From Sediminibacillus albus (GTDB taxonomy: Bacteria > Bacillota > Bacilli > Bacillales > Amphibacillaceae): a stretch of 64,000 nucleotides of DNA. Shown in pieces: positions 52,211 through 61,741 of the stretch. A program made the translations under genes and the position numbers. Under the pieces are notes generated by a model. The model did not search any database. It was not told where the DNA came from and worked only from the letters and a program-made list of their open reading frames with translations. How positions within the stretch are numbered: the first letter of the stretch is position 1; each line of letters begins with the position of its first letter. The stretch lies in contig NZ_FNFL01000004.1 in assembly GCF_900101125.1 (NCBI RefSeq), positions 62,001-126,000 of the forward strand. Reading direction: 5' to 3'.

Positions 52211-53344
52211 ATGCAAGCAGTAACCTTCCAGGGAAAAGATAATATTCAAGTAAAAAATGTGGAAGATCCGACAATCGAAGAAAAAACAGATATTATTGTT
52301 AGGATAACTGCCACAGGGATTTGTGGTTCAGATATACACCTGATGAAGGGTGGTATCCCCTTAGAAGATGATTATGTTATCGGCCATGAACCAATGGGCA
52401 TTGTGGAAGAAGTAGGAGCTGACGTAAAGAACTTGAAAAAAGGGGATCGAGTGGTCATCCCTTTCAATATTGGCTGTGGTGAGTGCTTTTATTGTAAGAA
52501 CCAGATGGAAAGCCAGTGCGATAACTCGAATCCACATAGCGATGCTGGAGCCTTATTTGGCTATTCTAAGCAATTCGGAGATTATCCGGGTGGACAGGCG
52601 GAATACTTAAGAGTGCCTTATGCTGATTTCACTTCATTTAAAGTGCCGGATAACAGTGAGCTAGATGACGAAAGCGTCTTGTTTCTATCAGACGTTATCC
52701 CAACTTCTTACTGGAGCGTAGAGCATAGCGGGGTGAAGTCAGGGGATACGGTTGTGGTTTTAGGCTGCGGCCCTATCGGATTGATGACCCAAAAATTTGC
52801 CAAGTTGAAAGGTGCTGACCGGGTAATCGCAGTAGACCAAGTACCACATCGGCTAGAACATGCTAAACGTACAAATAATGTTGAAACGTATGACTTCAGT
52901 AATAATAGTGAGCTTGGTGCACTAATTAATGAAAAAACACGAGGCGGTGCTGATGTTGTTATAGATTGTGTGGGGATGGATGGTACTGTGCCGGAAGGAG
53001 AGACTTTCGGTTCTGAACATGACAACCAAATTGGCACTATCCGCCCAATCATTACTGCCTCACAAGCAGTGAGGAAGTTTGGTACAGTACAATTGACCGG
53101 AGTATATGGGACAGATGCCAACAATTTCCCTCTAGGAGATTTTTTCTCGCGTAATGTCTCGTTGAAAATGGGACAAGCGCCTGTCATTCACTTGATGCCA
53201 GAGTTATACAATATGGTAGAGAACGGCTATATCGACCCTACTGATATCATTACCCACCGGATGGATCTAAGTGAGGCGTCAGATGCCTACCGGATTTTTG
53301 ATGAAAAATCTGACGGTAATATCAAAGCAATCTTAAAACCATAA
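52211..53344 (+). CDS. Zinc-dependent alcohol dehydrogenase
   Basis: A 377-residue MDR-family alcohol dehydrogenase of the formaldehyde/threonine dehydrogenase-like type. Catalytic zinc ligands are in TGICGSDIHLMKG and IGHEPMGIVEEVG, the structural zinc cysteines in GCGECFYCKNQMESQC, and the NAD site in VVLGCGPIGLMTQ. ATG 52211 gives the standard family start MQAVTFQGKDNIQV; the longer GTG 52199 abuts the ribosome site. The substrate is an alcohol or aldehyde not fixed by sequence. Confidence 0.9.
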   Translation: MQAVTFQGKDNIQVKNVEDPTIEEKTDIIVRITATGICGSDIHLMKGGIPLEDDYVIGHEPMGIVEEVGADVKNLKKGDRVVIPFNIGCGECFYCKNQMESQCDNSNPHSDAGALFGYSKQFGDYPGGQAEYLRVPYADFTSFKVPDNSELDDESVLFLSDVIPTSYWSVEHSGVKSGDTVVVLGCGPIGLMTQKFAKLKGADRVIAVDQVPHRLEHAKRTNNVETYDFSNNSELGALINEKTRGGADVVIDCVGMDGTVPEGETFGSEHDNQIGTIRPIITASQAVRKFGTVQLTGVYGTDANNFPLGDFFSRNVSLKMGQAPVIHLMPELYNMVENGYIDPTDIITHRMDLSEASDAYRIFDEKSDGNIKAILKP

Positions 53345-53351
53345 GAACCAG

Positions 53352-53398
53352 AAAAAAGGGGCTGTTCTAGGTAGACGTTAGAGGACAGCCCCTTTTTT
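53352..53398 (+). terminator. Rho-independent terminator
   Basis: AAAAAGGGGCTGT and ACAGCCCCTTTTTT form a strong stem. Confidence 0.88.
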
Positions 53399-53613
53399 AG
53401 GTATAAAAATATTTTCATTCGCTATTCAGCGATGGATTCCCATGAGTATCTGCTGGTCATGTGGATGGCTGTCACCCCAACTTTCAGGTCCTAATGGGCA
53501 ATTTGCACAATCTAGTAAAATTTGTACATATAGATGATTTTTAAATGAAATAACTGCAGCTAGGCATATATGTTAAAATGAATGCGATAGATTAAACTAA
53601 AAGGATGAAAGAA

Positions 53614-54780
53614 TTGAACAAAAGATTATACGGTTTAAATGATTTACTGATATTACTATTTGGTTTTATATTCATCAGCCTTGTTGCCATTTACAATGCA
53701 CAACAGTTGGAGCAATATGGCGGTGAAAATTTCCTTCTTAAGCAAATGTTTTGGTTTGTATTGGGCTTGGTTTTAATTGGGCTGATACAATTAATTGATT
53801 TAGGAACTATACATTTTTTAAGCTTTTATTTATATTTAGCTGGTATATTTCTACTGGTAATTCTTTATTTTAGCCCAGAGGCAATAGCCCCGGAAATTAA
53901 TAACGCTAAAAGCTGGTTTAGAATAGGCGGTATAACCTTTCAACCTTCGGAATTAGTGAAAATTACTACGATTGTTTATTTGGCTTCCACCATTTCAAAG
54001 CATAAGGAAAAACACAAAAATAAAAATGTTAAAAACGATTTAAAGCTGCTTTTGAAATTAATATTAATTGGTGTCTTTCCGGTCGGCATTATCATTCTAC
54101 AGCCTGACTTCGGAACTGCTATGGTTTATCTGGCTATAACGGGAGGTATTATTTTTCTATCAGGTATCAATTGGAAAATAATTTCTTCTGCCATTTTATT
54201 TTTTGTCTTAGCAGTTGGCATGATCGGGATGATGGTAGTTAAGTTTCCGGATTTTACCCAAGCTACTCTTCATATTGCGCCTTATCAAATGGACAGAATA
54301 GAAACCTGGCTGGGATTTTCAGAAAGTGATGCTGATGACTCTTTCCACTTTAAAAGGTCGATACTGGCTATTGGTTCGGGACAATTAACTGGAAAAGGGA
54401 TCAGTAATTCAGAAGTCTATATTCCAGAAGCCCAGACTGACTTTATATTCTCTATAATTGGAGAAACGTTTGGTTTTACTGGGTGTGCGATAGTCATATT
54501 GTTGTATTTTTTACTGATATTTAAACTAGTTTCTTTAGGTCTGAAAATCCACCAAAACAATGAGTTTGGTGCCTTTATATGTTTCGGTTATTTAATTTTA
54601 CTCTTTATCCACACGTTCCAAAATATAGGGATGACAATAGGGGTTATGCCGATTACTGGAATTCCGTTACTTCTGATAAGTTATGGAGGGAGTTCTGTGT
54701 TATCTGCTATGATTGGATATGCTTTGATCATAAAAGTTAATAGTGAACAGGCTAGAATGGACAATTCACTTTTTAGGTGA
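53614..54780 (+). CDS. rodA: RodA/FtsW/SpoVE-family peptidoglycan polymerase
   Basis: A 388-residue SEDS protein with ten membrane helices. SEDS proteins are glycosyltransferases that build glycan strands, working with a class B PBP. Characteristic motifs are NNAKSWFRIGGITFQPSELVK, LQPDFGTAM, the GSGQLTGKGISNSEVYIPEA loop, DFIFSIIGETFG and the end PLLLISYGGSSVLS. The wording fits RodA more than FtsW; several paralogues exist in Bacilli. TTG 53614 is better spaced from AAAAGG than ATG 53605. Single gene. Confidence 0.85.
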   Translation: MNKRLYGLNDLLILLFGFIFISLVAIYNAQQLEQYGGENFLLKQMFWFVLGLVLIGLIQLIDLGTIHFLSFYLYLAGIFLLVILYFSPEAIAPEINNAKSWFRIGGITFQPSELVKITTIVYLASTISKHKEKHKNKNVKNDLKLLLKLILIGVFPVGIIILQPDFGTAMVYLAITGGIIFLSGINWKIISSAILFFVLAVGMIGMMVVKFPDFTQATLHIAPYQMDRIETWLGFSESDADDSFHFKRSILAIGSGQLTGKGISNSEVYIPEAQTDFIFSIIGETFGFTGCAIVILLYFLLIFKLVSLGLKIHQNNEFGAFICFGYLILLFIHTFQNIGMTIGVMPITGIPLLLISYGGSSVLSAMIGYALIIKVNSEQARMDNSLFR

Positions 54781-54852
54781 TTTGATGAACTGTAAAGGAA
54801 CTTGCTAAGTTAAGCCACAAAAACTTTCAGTTGCTTCCAGGTGAAATAATGT

Positions 54853-54916
54853 ACACCAACTCCTGTCTTTTGGTGATTCTTATCGAATCTAAAAGAAATA
54901 GGAGTTGGTGTTTTTT
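54853..54916 (+). terminator. Hairpin terminator
   Basis: ACACCAACTCCT and AGGAGTTGGTGT are perfect complements 35 bases apart, followed by TTTTT. The long loop is unusual for a plain terminator. Confidence 0.65.
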
Positions 54917-55085
54917 GTTGGTTTCGTAACTGACCAGACCAGGACGCAAGGATAGTAGTATCATCACATGGGGTGTAATTCCTCGTTAAGCTTCCTGGAT
55001 TCATTATTGAAAGAAAAAGAAAGGTAAAAGCAAATTCAGATAACCGCATAAATAACGAGCGTTTTGCCGAGGAATAAGCTGTTTG
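54917..55085. other. Intergenic remainder, nothing recognised
   Basis: Together with the preceding hairpin this makes a gap of about 300 bases. The minus-strand frame through it lacks a ribosome site and crosses the hairpin, so it is not taken as a gene. Confidence 0.4.
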
Positions 55086-55508
55086 TCACAACTGCAATAT
55101 CTGTGGATCATTTTCCTTCGTATTCATTAACCGAATCTCATCCGGTTGTATTTCCAATACTGTATAACTGGGATCAGCTGGTCCTTCAAACCATGGAGAA
55201 AGCTTTTCGTTCCAAATTTTTTCTTTTATTTCTGGTGAATCTTTTATAGCTGCTTTGCCTTCTATTTCTAAATAAGCATTATCCAATCCTTCTCCGTTAT
55301 AGCCGATTAGTATATGAACACTATTGTTTTTCTCAATATCCTCTACTTTATGGGTGTTTTTGTCTGTTGCAGAATACAAAGTAAAGTTGTCATTAAAGAA
55401 AGTCATATAACGGGAAAAAGGTTTGTCCCCTTTGACCGTTGCCAGTGTGCCAATCAGGTTGCTGTCCAAGATGCGTTCTGCTTTAGCTTTTATTTCACTT
55501 TGCTCCAT
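55086..55508 (-). CDS. Pyridoxamine 5'-phosphate oxidase-family protein
   Basis: A 140-residue split-barrel flavin-binding protein like general stress protein 26. IGTLATVKGDKPFSRYMTFF and YSATDKNTHKVEDIEKNNSV are the family blocks. It probably binds FMN or another flavin; activity is unknown. ATG 55508 follows AGGAGTGGATATCAGC. Single gene. Confidence 0.82.
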   Translation of the reverse strand: MEQSEIKAKAERILDSNLIGTLATVKGDKPFSRYMTFFNDNFTLYSATDKNTHKVEDIEKNNSVHILIGYNGEGLDNAYLEIEGKAAIKDSPEIKEKIWNEKLSPWFEGPADPSYTVLEIQPDEIRLMNTKENDPQILQL

Positions 55509-55689
55509 GCTGATATCCACTCCTATTAAAATTATTATTCTTTATTGTTATGTACCTATTTTGTCATTACACAAAACAATCATTCAGATGTAATAAACGT
55601 TTTTTTCAAAAAAAGAGGAACGATGTTATACTTTATAAGACGATGAATGAAACACTGACTTAGTAAATATATAGCAAGGAGAAACAATG

Positions 55690-55854
55690 ATGATAATTGT
55701 CACAATTATTTGTGCGTTAGTGGTTGCTTTAGTTATCGGATTATCACTTCTTACTACTTCTAAAGGCTATGCATATAAACATACGGTAGACCCGCATCCT
55801 GATCAGCAAGCGACAGAAGAGAAGAATGAATATAATGATAAGATGGCTGATTAA
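55690..55854 (+). CDS. YtzI-like small membrane protein
   Basis: A 54-residue protein with one N-terminal membrane helix (IIVTIICALVVALVIGLSLL) followed by TTSKGYAYKHTVDPHPDQQ and an acidic tail. The TTSKGYAYKHTVDP block matches small Bacillus proteins named YtzI. AAGGAG lies upstream; the preceding ATG 55687 is also possible. Function unknown. Confidence 0.65.
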   Translation: MIIVTIICALVVALVIGLSLLTTSKGYAYKHTVDPHPDQQATEEKNEYNDKMAD

Positions 55855-55862
55855 TTATAGGG

Positions 55863-55918
55863 AGCTGTCTGGATAACCTATTCGCTGGCGCGGATGAGGT
55901 CATTCAGACAGCTTTTTT
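55863..55918 (+). terminator. Rho-independent terminator
   Basis: AGCTGTCTG and CAGACAGCT close a 33-base loop and are followed by TTTTTT. Confidence 0.7.
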
Positions 55919-55995
55919 AGATGAAAGCACTCATTAACAGTTTTAATGTTCCATTTAGAGGTTAAGGGAAAGTATATGTAAAAGGAGGGGCTATA

Positions 55996-56718
55996 TTGAA
56001 TCTACGTCCAAGGTGGCCATGGGTAGCAGAACAACGCTGGGATGATGTGTTGTTTATTCATTGGCCGATACCTTACGAAATACTAAGGCCGCATGTACCG
56101 GAGCAGTTTGAACTGGAAACATATAACGGCAACGCCTGGATTAGTGTGGTTCCTTTTCAAGGGAATAAAAACCGATTTCGGGGTATGCCTGGCCCCATCC
56201 CGTTTGTCAGCTCCTTTTTGGAGTTGAACGTTCGCACCTATATAAAGTATAACGGGGAACAAGGGGTGTATTTCTTTTCCTTTGATGCAGATAGCAATGC
56301 AGCTGTTGCTGGCGCGCGCGCGGTCTTTTCCTTGCCGTATATGAAAGCGAATATGAGCATAAAGCGCAGTAAGCATGCGGTTCTATTTCAAAGTAAGCGA
56401 ATTCATGAGGGAGAAGCTCCGGCACAGTTTTATGCGAGCTATCGGCCGATTTCCCAAAAGTCAACGGCTAAAGAAGGGTCACTGACCCATTGGCTGTCAG
56501 AGCGTTACTGCCTTTTTACTTTTAAAGGGAATAAAGTATTGAAAGGATCAATCATCCATTCCCCATGGGAACTGCAGGAGGCAGAGCTGGACCTTGATAT
56601 GAGTGATGTGGTACCTTTCCTTCCTGAAGAGTATCTTACCAATAAGCCGTTGGTCCATTATTCTAAATCAAAAAAAGTTCATTTTTTCCCGTTTGAAACT
56701 GTAGGAGAGATTAAGTAA
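55996..56718 (+). CDS. yqjF: YqjF-family protein (DUF2071)
   Basis: A 240-residue protein of the YqjF/DUF2071 family. WPWVAEQRWDDVLFIHWPIP, then LRPHVPEQFELETYNGNAWI and the middle VRTYIKYNGEQGVYFFSFDA match well. The fold is acetoacetate-decarboxylase-like but no activity is established. TTG start after GGAGGGGCTATA. Single gene followed by repeat remnants. Confidence 0.88.
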   Translation: MNLRPRWPWVAEQRWDDVLFIHWPIPYEILRPHVPEQFELETYNGNAWISVVPFQGNKNRFRGMPGPIPFVSSFLELNVRTYIKYNGEQGVYFFSFDADSNAAVAGARAVFSLPYMKANMSIKRSKHAVLFQSKRIHEGEAPAQFYASYRPISQKSTAKEGSLTHWLSERYCLFTFKGNKVLKGSIIHSPWELQEAELDLDMSDVVPFLPEEYLTNKPLVHYSKSKKVHFFPFETVGEIK

Positions 56719-56754
56719 TTATCATAAAAAATCTCGGCCTTGATCGAGGCACCT

Positions 56755-56815
56755 GAAAAAGTCCTTTTTAATCTAAAGGGGCTGTCAACGTTTGTGGTTG
56801 ATTCCATGAATCGTT
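56755..56815. repeat. Fragment of the palindromic repeat seen at 14941-15130
   Basis: TTTTTAATCTAAAGGGGCTGTCAACGTTTG and GTTGATTCC reproduce, as reverse complement and with few changes, the tail and arm end of the 14941-15130 element. The rest of the palindrome is missing here. The quotation is split here: TTTTTAATCTAAAGGGG, then CTGTCAACGTTTG. Confidence 0.65.
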
Positions 56816-56862
56816 AAACTAATGAGAAGGAAAAGAGGGCGCAAACCTCTTGAAGTTAGACG

Positions 56863-56908
56863 AAAAGCGGTCTGTATGGAAATTGAATCCCACACAGACC
56901 GCTTTTTT
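56863..56908 (+). terminator. Rho-independent terminator
   Basis: AAAAGCGGTCTGT and ACAGACCGCTTTTTT form a strong stem. Confidence 0.85.
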
Positions 56909-56980
56909 AAATTTCTACCTCTCGTAGAGCTTTCGTTTTTCAGTGCCCTCCCTTAATTGGCCGGGATTTTTGTTGAAGGG

Positions 56981-57049
56981 GCATGTTTCCTTTATCTCAT
57001 ACGGAGCAGTCCACCCTGTACAAAGCTAATCGGTTGTCTTCGGTTTTCT
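56981..57049 (-). repeat. Decayed single copy of the 145-bp repeat family
   Basis: Read on the minus strand, AGAAAACCGAAGACAACCGA, ATTAGCTTTG, GTGGACTGCTCCGT and GAGATAAAGGAAACATG follow the order of the units at 45331 and 61741. Only about half a unit is left, next to the end of the alcohol dehydrogenase gene. Confidence 0.6.
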
Positions 57050-57051
57050 TG

Positions 57052-58218
57052 TTACAAGCTGGCTTTTAGGATTTCTAGTGAGTCGTGTTTGTTTAGTTTT
57101 TTAAAGTTGCCGAATTCGCTGTTGGCTACTACTGTTTTTTCGGCCATTAATTCGACACTGTCTTCGTCGATGTCGTAATCGGAGAGACGGGAAGGTGCTC
57201 CGATACTGTTCCAGAATTCGCGCAGCTTTTCAATGCCTTCCACGGCTACGTCCCGATCTGATTTCCCTTCAGGATCTACTTCGAACACACGGACTGCCAG
57301 CTGCTTAAAGCGACCGACGTTCTCATCCAGGGTATGCATCATCCAGTTAGGGAATATGATGGCTAGGCCGCCGCCATGAGGGATGTCATGGACAGCAGAG
57401 ACAGCGTGCTCTAAATTATGAGTTGCCCAGTCGCCGCGGTAGCCCATGTTGACTACTCCATTAAGGGCCATTGTACCATTATATAAGATAGTGGCACGGT
57501 GTTCGTAGCTTTCGAGGTTTTCAAGCAGCTTAGGCGCTGTTTCCATTACCGTAATTAACAAGGATTCTACCATGCGGTCCTGAAGAAGTGTATTTGTTTC
57601 ATGATGGAAATAATGCTCCAAAGCATGCGACATCATATCAACCACACCGTAAATTGTTTGGTCCCGCGGTACAGAGAAGGTGTTAACAGGATCTAAAATA
57701 GAAAACTTAGGAAAAGTAAATGGGCTGCCCCAGCCATATTTTTCATTTGTTTCCCAATTGGTGATTACGGAACCAGCATTCATTTCCGAGCCTGTTGCTG
57801 CCAAGGTTAGCACTGTACCGAAAGGAAGAGCGTCTGAAGCTGCCACTTTCTTTGTTACAATATCCCAAACGTCTCCGTCATATTTTGCTCCCGCAGCAAT
57901 AGCCTTTGTACAGTCTATTGTACTTCCGCCCCCTACAGCTAAAAGGAAGTCTATTTTCTCTGCTTTGCAAATATCAATTCCTTTCCGGGCTGTCGAGACT
58001 CTCGGATTAGGTTCAACGCCGGAAAGTTCAAAAACTTCGGCATTTATTTCTGCCAAAGTATTTTTCACTTCATCGTATAGGCCGTTTCGCTTAATGCTTC
58101 CGCCGCCATAAACCATTAAGACCTTTTTTCCGTATTGAGGTACCTCATCTTTCAGCTTTTCCAATTGTCCCTTCCCGAAAATAAGCTTTGTCGGGTTGTA
58201 GTATGTAAAGTTTTGCAT
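57052..58218 (-). CDS. Iron-containing alcohol dehydrogenase (butanol dehydrogenase type)
   Basis: A 388-residue group III alcohol dehydrogenase of the BdhA/YugJ type. [18 protein letters not shown] and [17 protein letters not shown] form the NAD(P) site; the metal ligands are in [18 protein letters not shown] and [20 protein letters not shown]. It reduces aldehydes to alcohols with NADPH. AGGAGG precedes the ATG. Single gene. Confidence 0.92.
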   Translation of the reverse strand: MQNFTYYNPTKLIFGKGQLEKLKDEVPQYGKKVLMVYGGGSIKRNGLYDEVKNTLAEINAEVFELSGVEPNPRVSTARKGIDICKAEKIDFLLAVGGGSTIDCTKAIAAGAKYDGDVWDIVTKKVAASDALPFGTVLTLAATGSEMNAGSVITNWETNEKYGWGSPFTFPKFSILDPVNTFSVPRDQTIYGVVDMMSHALEHYFHHETNTLLQDRMVESLLITVMETAPKLLENLESYEHRATILYNGTMALNGVVNMGYRGDWATHNLEHAVSAVHDIPHGGGLAIIFPNWMMHTLDENVGRFKQLAVRVFEVDPEGKSDRDVAVEGIEKLREFWNSIGAPSRLSDYDIDEDSVELMAEKTVVANSEFGNFKKLNKHDSLEILKASL

Positions 58219-58320
58219 TTTTATCAGCCTCCTACTCTTTATAATGACGAAATAAAAAAATGTTGTAAAGGAATATACAATTTAAAGGAGGCTGGTTGTT
58301 ATAATGACTTTTCTTAGGAG

Positions 58321-59214
58321 CTATGAGCTGACCATTGTTCCGCCATTGATGTGAAGAACCTGGCCGGAAACATAAGAGGAATCGCAGGAAGCGAGGTAGA
58401 CATAAGCAGGGGCAAGCTCATAAGGCTGTCCCGCACGCTTGAAAGGAACATCCTGACCAAAAGTAGTTACAAATTCAGCTGAAAAACTAGAGGGAATCAG
58501 AGGTGTCCAGATAGGACCGGGTGCGACCGCATTTACCCGAATTCCTTTATCGGCAAGATTTTGGGATAAGGAACGGGTGAACCCGACAATTGCTCCTTTG
58601 GTCGCAGTGTAATCAATTAGCTTTTCATTTCCTTCGTATGCTACTACCGATGCTGTATTTATGATGGTACTGGATCTGTTCAGGTAGGGTAGTGCGGCCT
58701 TTGTTAAATAAAAAAAGGCATAAATGTTGGTTTTAAATGTATCGTCAAATTGTTCAGAGGTGATATCGAGCAAGCTTTCCTGGGGGAATTGCACGCCATG
58801 GTTATTAACTAAGATATCAAGCTTGCCATAACTATCAATCGTCTTGTTAACGACTGCTTTACAGTTTTTTTCTTCCCTTAGATCGGTCACCATTAACTGG
58901 CAGCGTCGTCCAAGACTCTCAATTCTCTGCTTTGTTCGATGAGCGTCCTGGTTCTCATAGGAGTAGTAATAAGGAATTACAATATCTGCCCCTTCTTTAG
59001 CAAAAGCGATAGCTGTAGCAGCCCCAATTCCGCTGTCACCGCCGGTTATAATGGCAACTTTATTTAACAGCTTACCAGACCCTTGATATTCCGGATTTTC
59101 AATGGCAGGCTTAGGCACCATTAATCCTTCAATCCCTGGCTGTTGTCGCTGATGCTGTTGCGGAAAGCTTGCCTGTTGTTTTTGGGATGTTTTGTTTAGG
59201 TTTTCCTTATACAT
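58321..59214 (-). CDS. SDR oxidoreductase, general stress protein 39 type
   Basis: A 297-residue short-chain dehydrogenase with a 45-residue Gln/Pro-rich N-terminal extension (KTSQKQQASFPQQHQRQQPG) typical of the YhdF/YhxC/GSP39 group. TGGDSGIGAAT is the cofactor motif, VNNHG the structural one, and the catalytic Tyr/Lys lie in LIDYTATKGAIVGF. The substrate is unknown; relatives are SigB-dependent stress proteins. AGGAGG precedes the ATG. Confidence 0.88.
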   Translation of the reverse strand: MYKENLNKTSQKQQASFPQQHQRQQPGIEGLMVPKPAIENPEYQGSGKLLNKVAIITGGDSGIGAATAIAFAKEGADIVIPYYYSYENQDAHRTKQRIESLGRRCQLMVTDLREEKNCKAVVNKTIDSYGKLDILVNNHGVQFPQESLLDITSEQFDDTFKTNIYAFFYLTKAALPYLNRSSTIINTASVVAYEGNEKLIDYTATKGAIVGFTRSLSQNLADKGIRVNAVAPGPIWTPLIPSSFSAEFVTTFGQDVPFKRAGQPYELAPAYVYLASCDSSYVSGQVLHINGGTMVSS

Positions 59215-59372
59215 ATCTTCATCCTCCTAGTCAAAGTCTATTCGAAAGTAGGCTATTCATCATTCCTATCTTATGTGCGTAAAAACTTTAATAAGGAAGT
59301 CTTTAAAGTTGACACTGATTGGATTATTTCATTATAATTCATCATGGCTTATAAAACCTGTTAGTTTTTTAA

Positions 59373-59386
59373 TGACTGAATGGTCA
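59373..59386. promoter_or_regulatory. Probable TetR operator
   Basis: TGACTGAATGGTCA is an imperfect dyad (TGAC-N6-GTCA) lying just before the ribosome site of the TetR gene, as expected for autoregulation of the TetR/MFS pair. Confidence 0.5.
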
Positions 59387-59403
59387 CGAGGTGGTGAATG
59401 GGC

Positions 59404-60276
59404 ATGAACGAAAAACGAAAGCAAATCCTGGAGGCTGCCATCAAATATTTTTCAAAGAAGGGTTATTTCTCAACCTCCATGCAGGAAATTGCCGAAGATT
59501 GCGGCGTCTCAAAAGGATCGTTATATAAATATTTTGATTCGAAAGAAGATGTATTAATTCAAGTATTTGAATACAATCATGAGAAAATGTTTGAAAGAGC
59601 CCGCGGGATCCATTTGGATCAAACGCTTTCCCCGTATGAAACTTTCAAGAAAACCATCATCATCGAATTAGAGGGGATGCTGGAGAACCGGGATTTTTTT
59701 AATATCCTTTATAAGACACTCCCAAAAGAAAATAATAAGCAAATCGTCGCTTTAATTAAAAGGACTAGGGCGGCGATGTTAAGTTGGCATAAACATTTAT
59801 TGTTTCAGGCATATGGTTCAAAACCCGAGCCATTTATTTGGGATATCGTTATGACTTTCCAAGGGATGATTAAAGAGTTTATCCAATTGACAGTACAGGA
59901 AAGAAAGCCAGTTGAACTGGAAAGTATTGCTGAATATATTGTTCGTTCATTAGATGCGATTATTGAAAGGAACGTTGGTGCAGAACCAGTGCTTTCATCT
60001 GAAATCATGAGGGAATATGAGGAATTCGATTTGGGCTGGAAACCTTTAGGGCGTACAGAACAGGCTAGGTTGCTTTTGACCCAGCTTAAGGAACAATTAA
60101 CCATCGTAGCGTTAACGAATCAAGATAAAGACGAAATGAATGCGGCAATTGACTTGATAGATCATGAACTATGCAAGGATCAACCAAGAGAATTTTTAGT
60201 TCATGCTTTGCTCGCCTATTTGAAAAAGAATCAGGAATTAAGCGATAGGATAAAGCAAATAGAATCCCTCGTGTGA
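59404..60276 (+). CDS. TetR-family regulator of the adjacent efflux pump
   Basis: A 290-residue TetR/AcrR regulator. The helix-turn-helix is ILEAAIKYFSKKGYFSTSMQ, then EIAEDCGVSKGSLYKYFDSK. Like the TetR at 32695 it has an additional C-terminal helical domain (PREFLVHALLAYLKKNQEL), making it much longer than usual. ATG 59404 is nine bases from GAGGTG. It precedes a DHA2-type MFS gene by 31 bases and probably represses it until a drug binds. Confidence 0.88.
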   Translation: MNEKRKQILEAAIKYFSKKGYFSTSMQEIAEDCGVSKGSLYKYFDSKEDVLIQVFEYNHEKMFERARGIHLDQTLSPYETFKKTIIIELEGMLENRDFFNILYKTLPKENNKQIVALIKRTRAAMLSWHKHLLFQAYGSKPEPFIWDIVMTFQGMIKEFIQLTVQERKPVELESIAEYIVRSLDAIIERNVGAEPVLSSEIMREYEEFDLGWKPLGRTEQARLLLTQLKEQLTIVALTNQDKDEMNAAIDLIDHELCKDQPREFLVHALLAYLKKNQELSDRIKQIESLV

Positions 60277-60307
60277 CTATAAAAACAGCAATAAAGGAGA
60301 TGAAAAA

Positions 60308-61741
60308 GTGGCAGAACAACAACCAGAAAAAGTGGAGAATAGGTTTCCGATCGTGGCAGTACTGCTGGCGGGTGCATTTGTGGCTATTTTGAACCAGACC
60401 CTAATGTCTACAGCTATTCCTCATATTATGAGCGATTTTCATATTACAGAAAACACAGCCCAATGGCTGACCACTATCTTTATGCTTGTAAATGGAATAA
60501 TGATTCCTATTACTGCATTTTTGATAGAAACATTTACTACCAGAAAGTTATTTATATCAGCGATGTCTTGTTTTGCTGTAGGGACGCTTATTTGCGGAAT
60601 AGCTCCCAGCTTTTTTATTTTAATGGTGGGAAGAGTTATTCAGGCAGCTGGCGCGGGTATTATGCTGCCATTGATGATGACTGTCTTTTTAACGATTTTT
60701 CCAATTGAAAAACGAGGGGCAGCCATGGGGAATGTAGGGTTGGTCATTTCCTTTGCTCCTGCCATCGGACCGACCTTATCGGGATATATTGTAGAAAGCT
60801 ATCCATGGCGATGGATGTTTTTCATTATCCTGCCAATTGCAATTATTGATATTATCATTGCCTATTTTGCATTAAAAAACGTTAATGAACTAACTCGTCC
60901 AAAAGTAGATATCTTATCAATCATTTTATCCTCATTTGGATTTGGCGGTTTATTATATGGGTTCAGCAGCGCTGGGAACAGCGGCTGGGGCAGTGTTCAA
61001 GTAGTTGCCTCTTTAATTGTAGGAGCCATTGCCTTGACCTTGTTCATCCTTCGGCAATTTAAATTGGTTCAGCCAATTCTTGAATTCAGGGTATTTAAAT
61101 ATAAAACCTTTACCATTACGACTGCCATCGGCATGATTGTTTTCATGAGCTTAATCGGGTCAGAAACCATCCTGCCGATATATATGCAAAACATGATGGA
61201 TTACTCTGCACTAGAATCGGGAGTCATGATCATGCCTGGTGCCCTGTTAATGGGGGCGATGTCACCAGTGACAGGAAGGATTTTTGATAAAATTGGAGCA
61301 CGATGGCTGGCAATCACCGGATTGACAATTATGACAGTCACCACATTTTTGTTTACTAATCTAACCACAGAAACTTCCTTGTTATTTTTGACGATAGTTT
61401 TCGGTATTCGTATGTTTGGGATGTCTATGGTAATGATGCCTGTAACAACAGCGGGACTGAATCAGCTGCCATTAAAACTGATTCCACATGGTACAGCTAT
61501 GAACAATACGATGCGGCAAGTAGCAGCCTCAATAGGGACAGCAATTTTGGTGACAGTTATGACGAGTGCTGCTCTGGATACAAGTGAAGCTGCTTCTGCT
61601 GCCGATCGAATCCATGGTGTCAATGTAGCATTTTGGGTAGCAACTGGATTATCTTTCGTAGGCTTAGCACTCTCTTTCTTTATTAAAGGAACAACACCAG
61701 CAGAAGAGAGAGCCGCCCAAGCCCAACAGAATGAGGAATAA
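60308..61741 (+). CDS. DHA2-family MFS multidrug efflux transporter
   Basis: A 477-residue drug:proton antiporter with 14 expected membrane helices (EmrB/QacA, B. subtilis LmrB type). Marks are NQTLMSTAIPHIMSDFHITE, QWLTTIFMLVNGIMIPITAF, the motif C-like GNVGLVISFAPAIGPTLSGYI and the loop FIETFTTRKLF. It should export hydrophobic drugs. AAAGGAGATG precedes the GTG start. Cotranscribed with the TetR gene. A repeat unit begins right at its stop codon. Confidence 0.92.
   Translation: MAEQQPEKVENRFPIVAVLLAGAFVAILNQTLMSTAIPHIMSDFHITENTAQWLTTIFMLVNGIMIPITAFLIETFTTRKLFISAMSCFAVGTLICGIAPSFFILMVGRVIQAAGAGIMLPLMMTVFLTIFPIEKRGAAMGNVGLVISFAPAIGPTLSGYIVESYPWRWMFFIILPIAIIDIIIAYFALKNVNELTRPKVDILSIILSSFGFGGLLYGFSSAGNSGWGSVQVVASLIVGAIALTLFILRQFKLVQPILEFRVFKYKTFTITTAIGMIVFMSLIGSETILPIYMQNMMDYSALESGVMIMPGALLMGAMSPVTGRIFDKIGARWLAITGLTIMTVTTFLFTNLTTETSLLFLTIVFGIRMFGMSMVMMPVTTAGLNQLPLKLIPHGTAMNNTMRQVAASIGTAILVTVMTSAALDTSEAASAADRIHGVNVAFWVATGLSFVGLALSFFIKGTTPAEERAAQAQQNEE

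Noticed and set aside
54810-55049. 79-residue minus-strand gene
   Set aside because: It overlaps a strong hairpin, lacks a ribosome site and its translation looks random.
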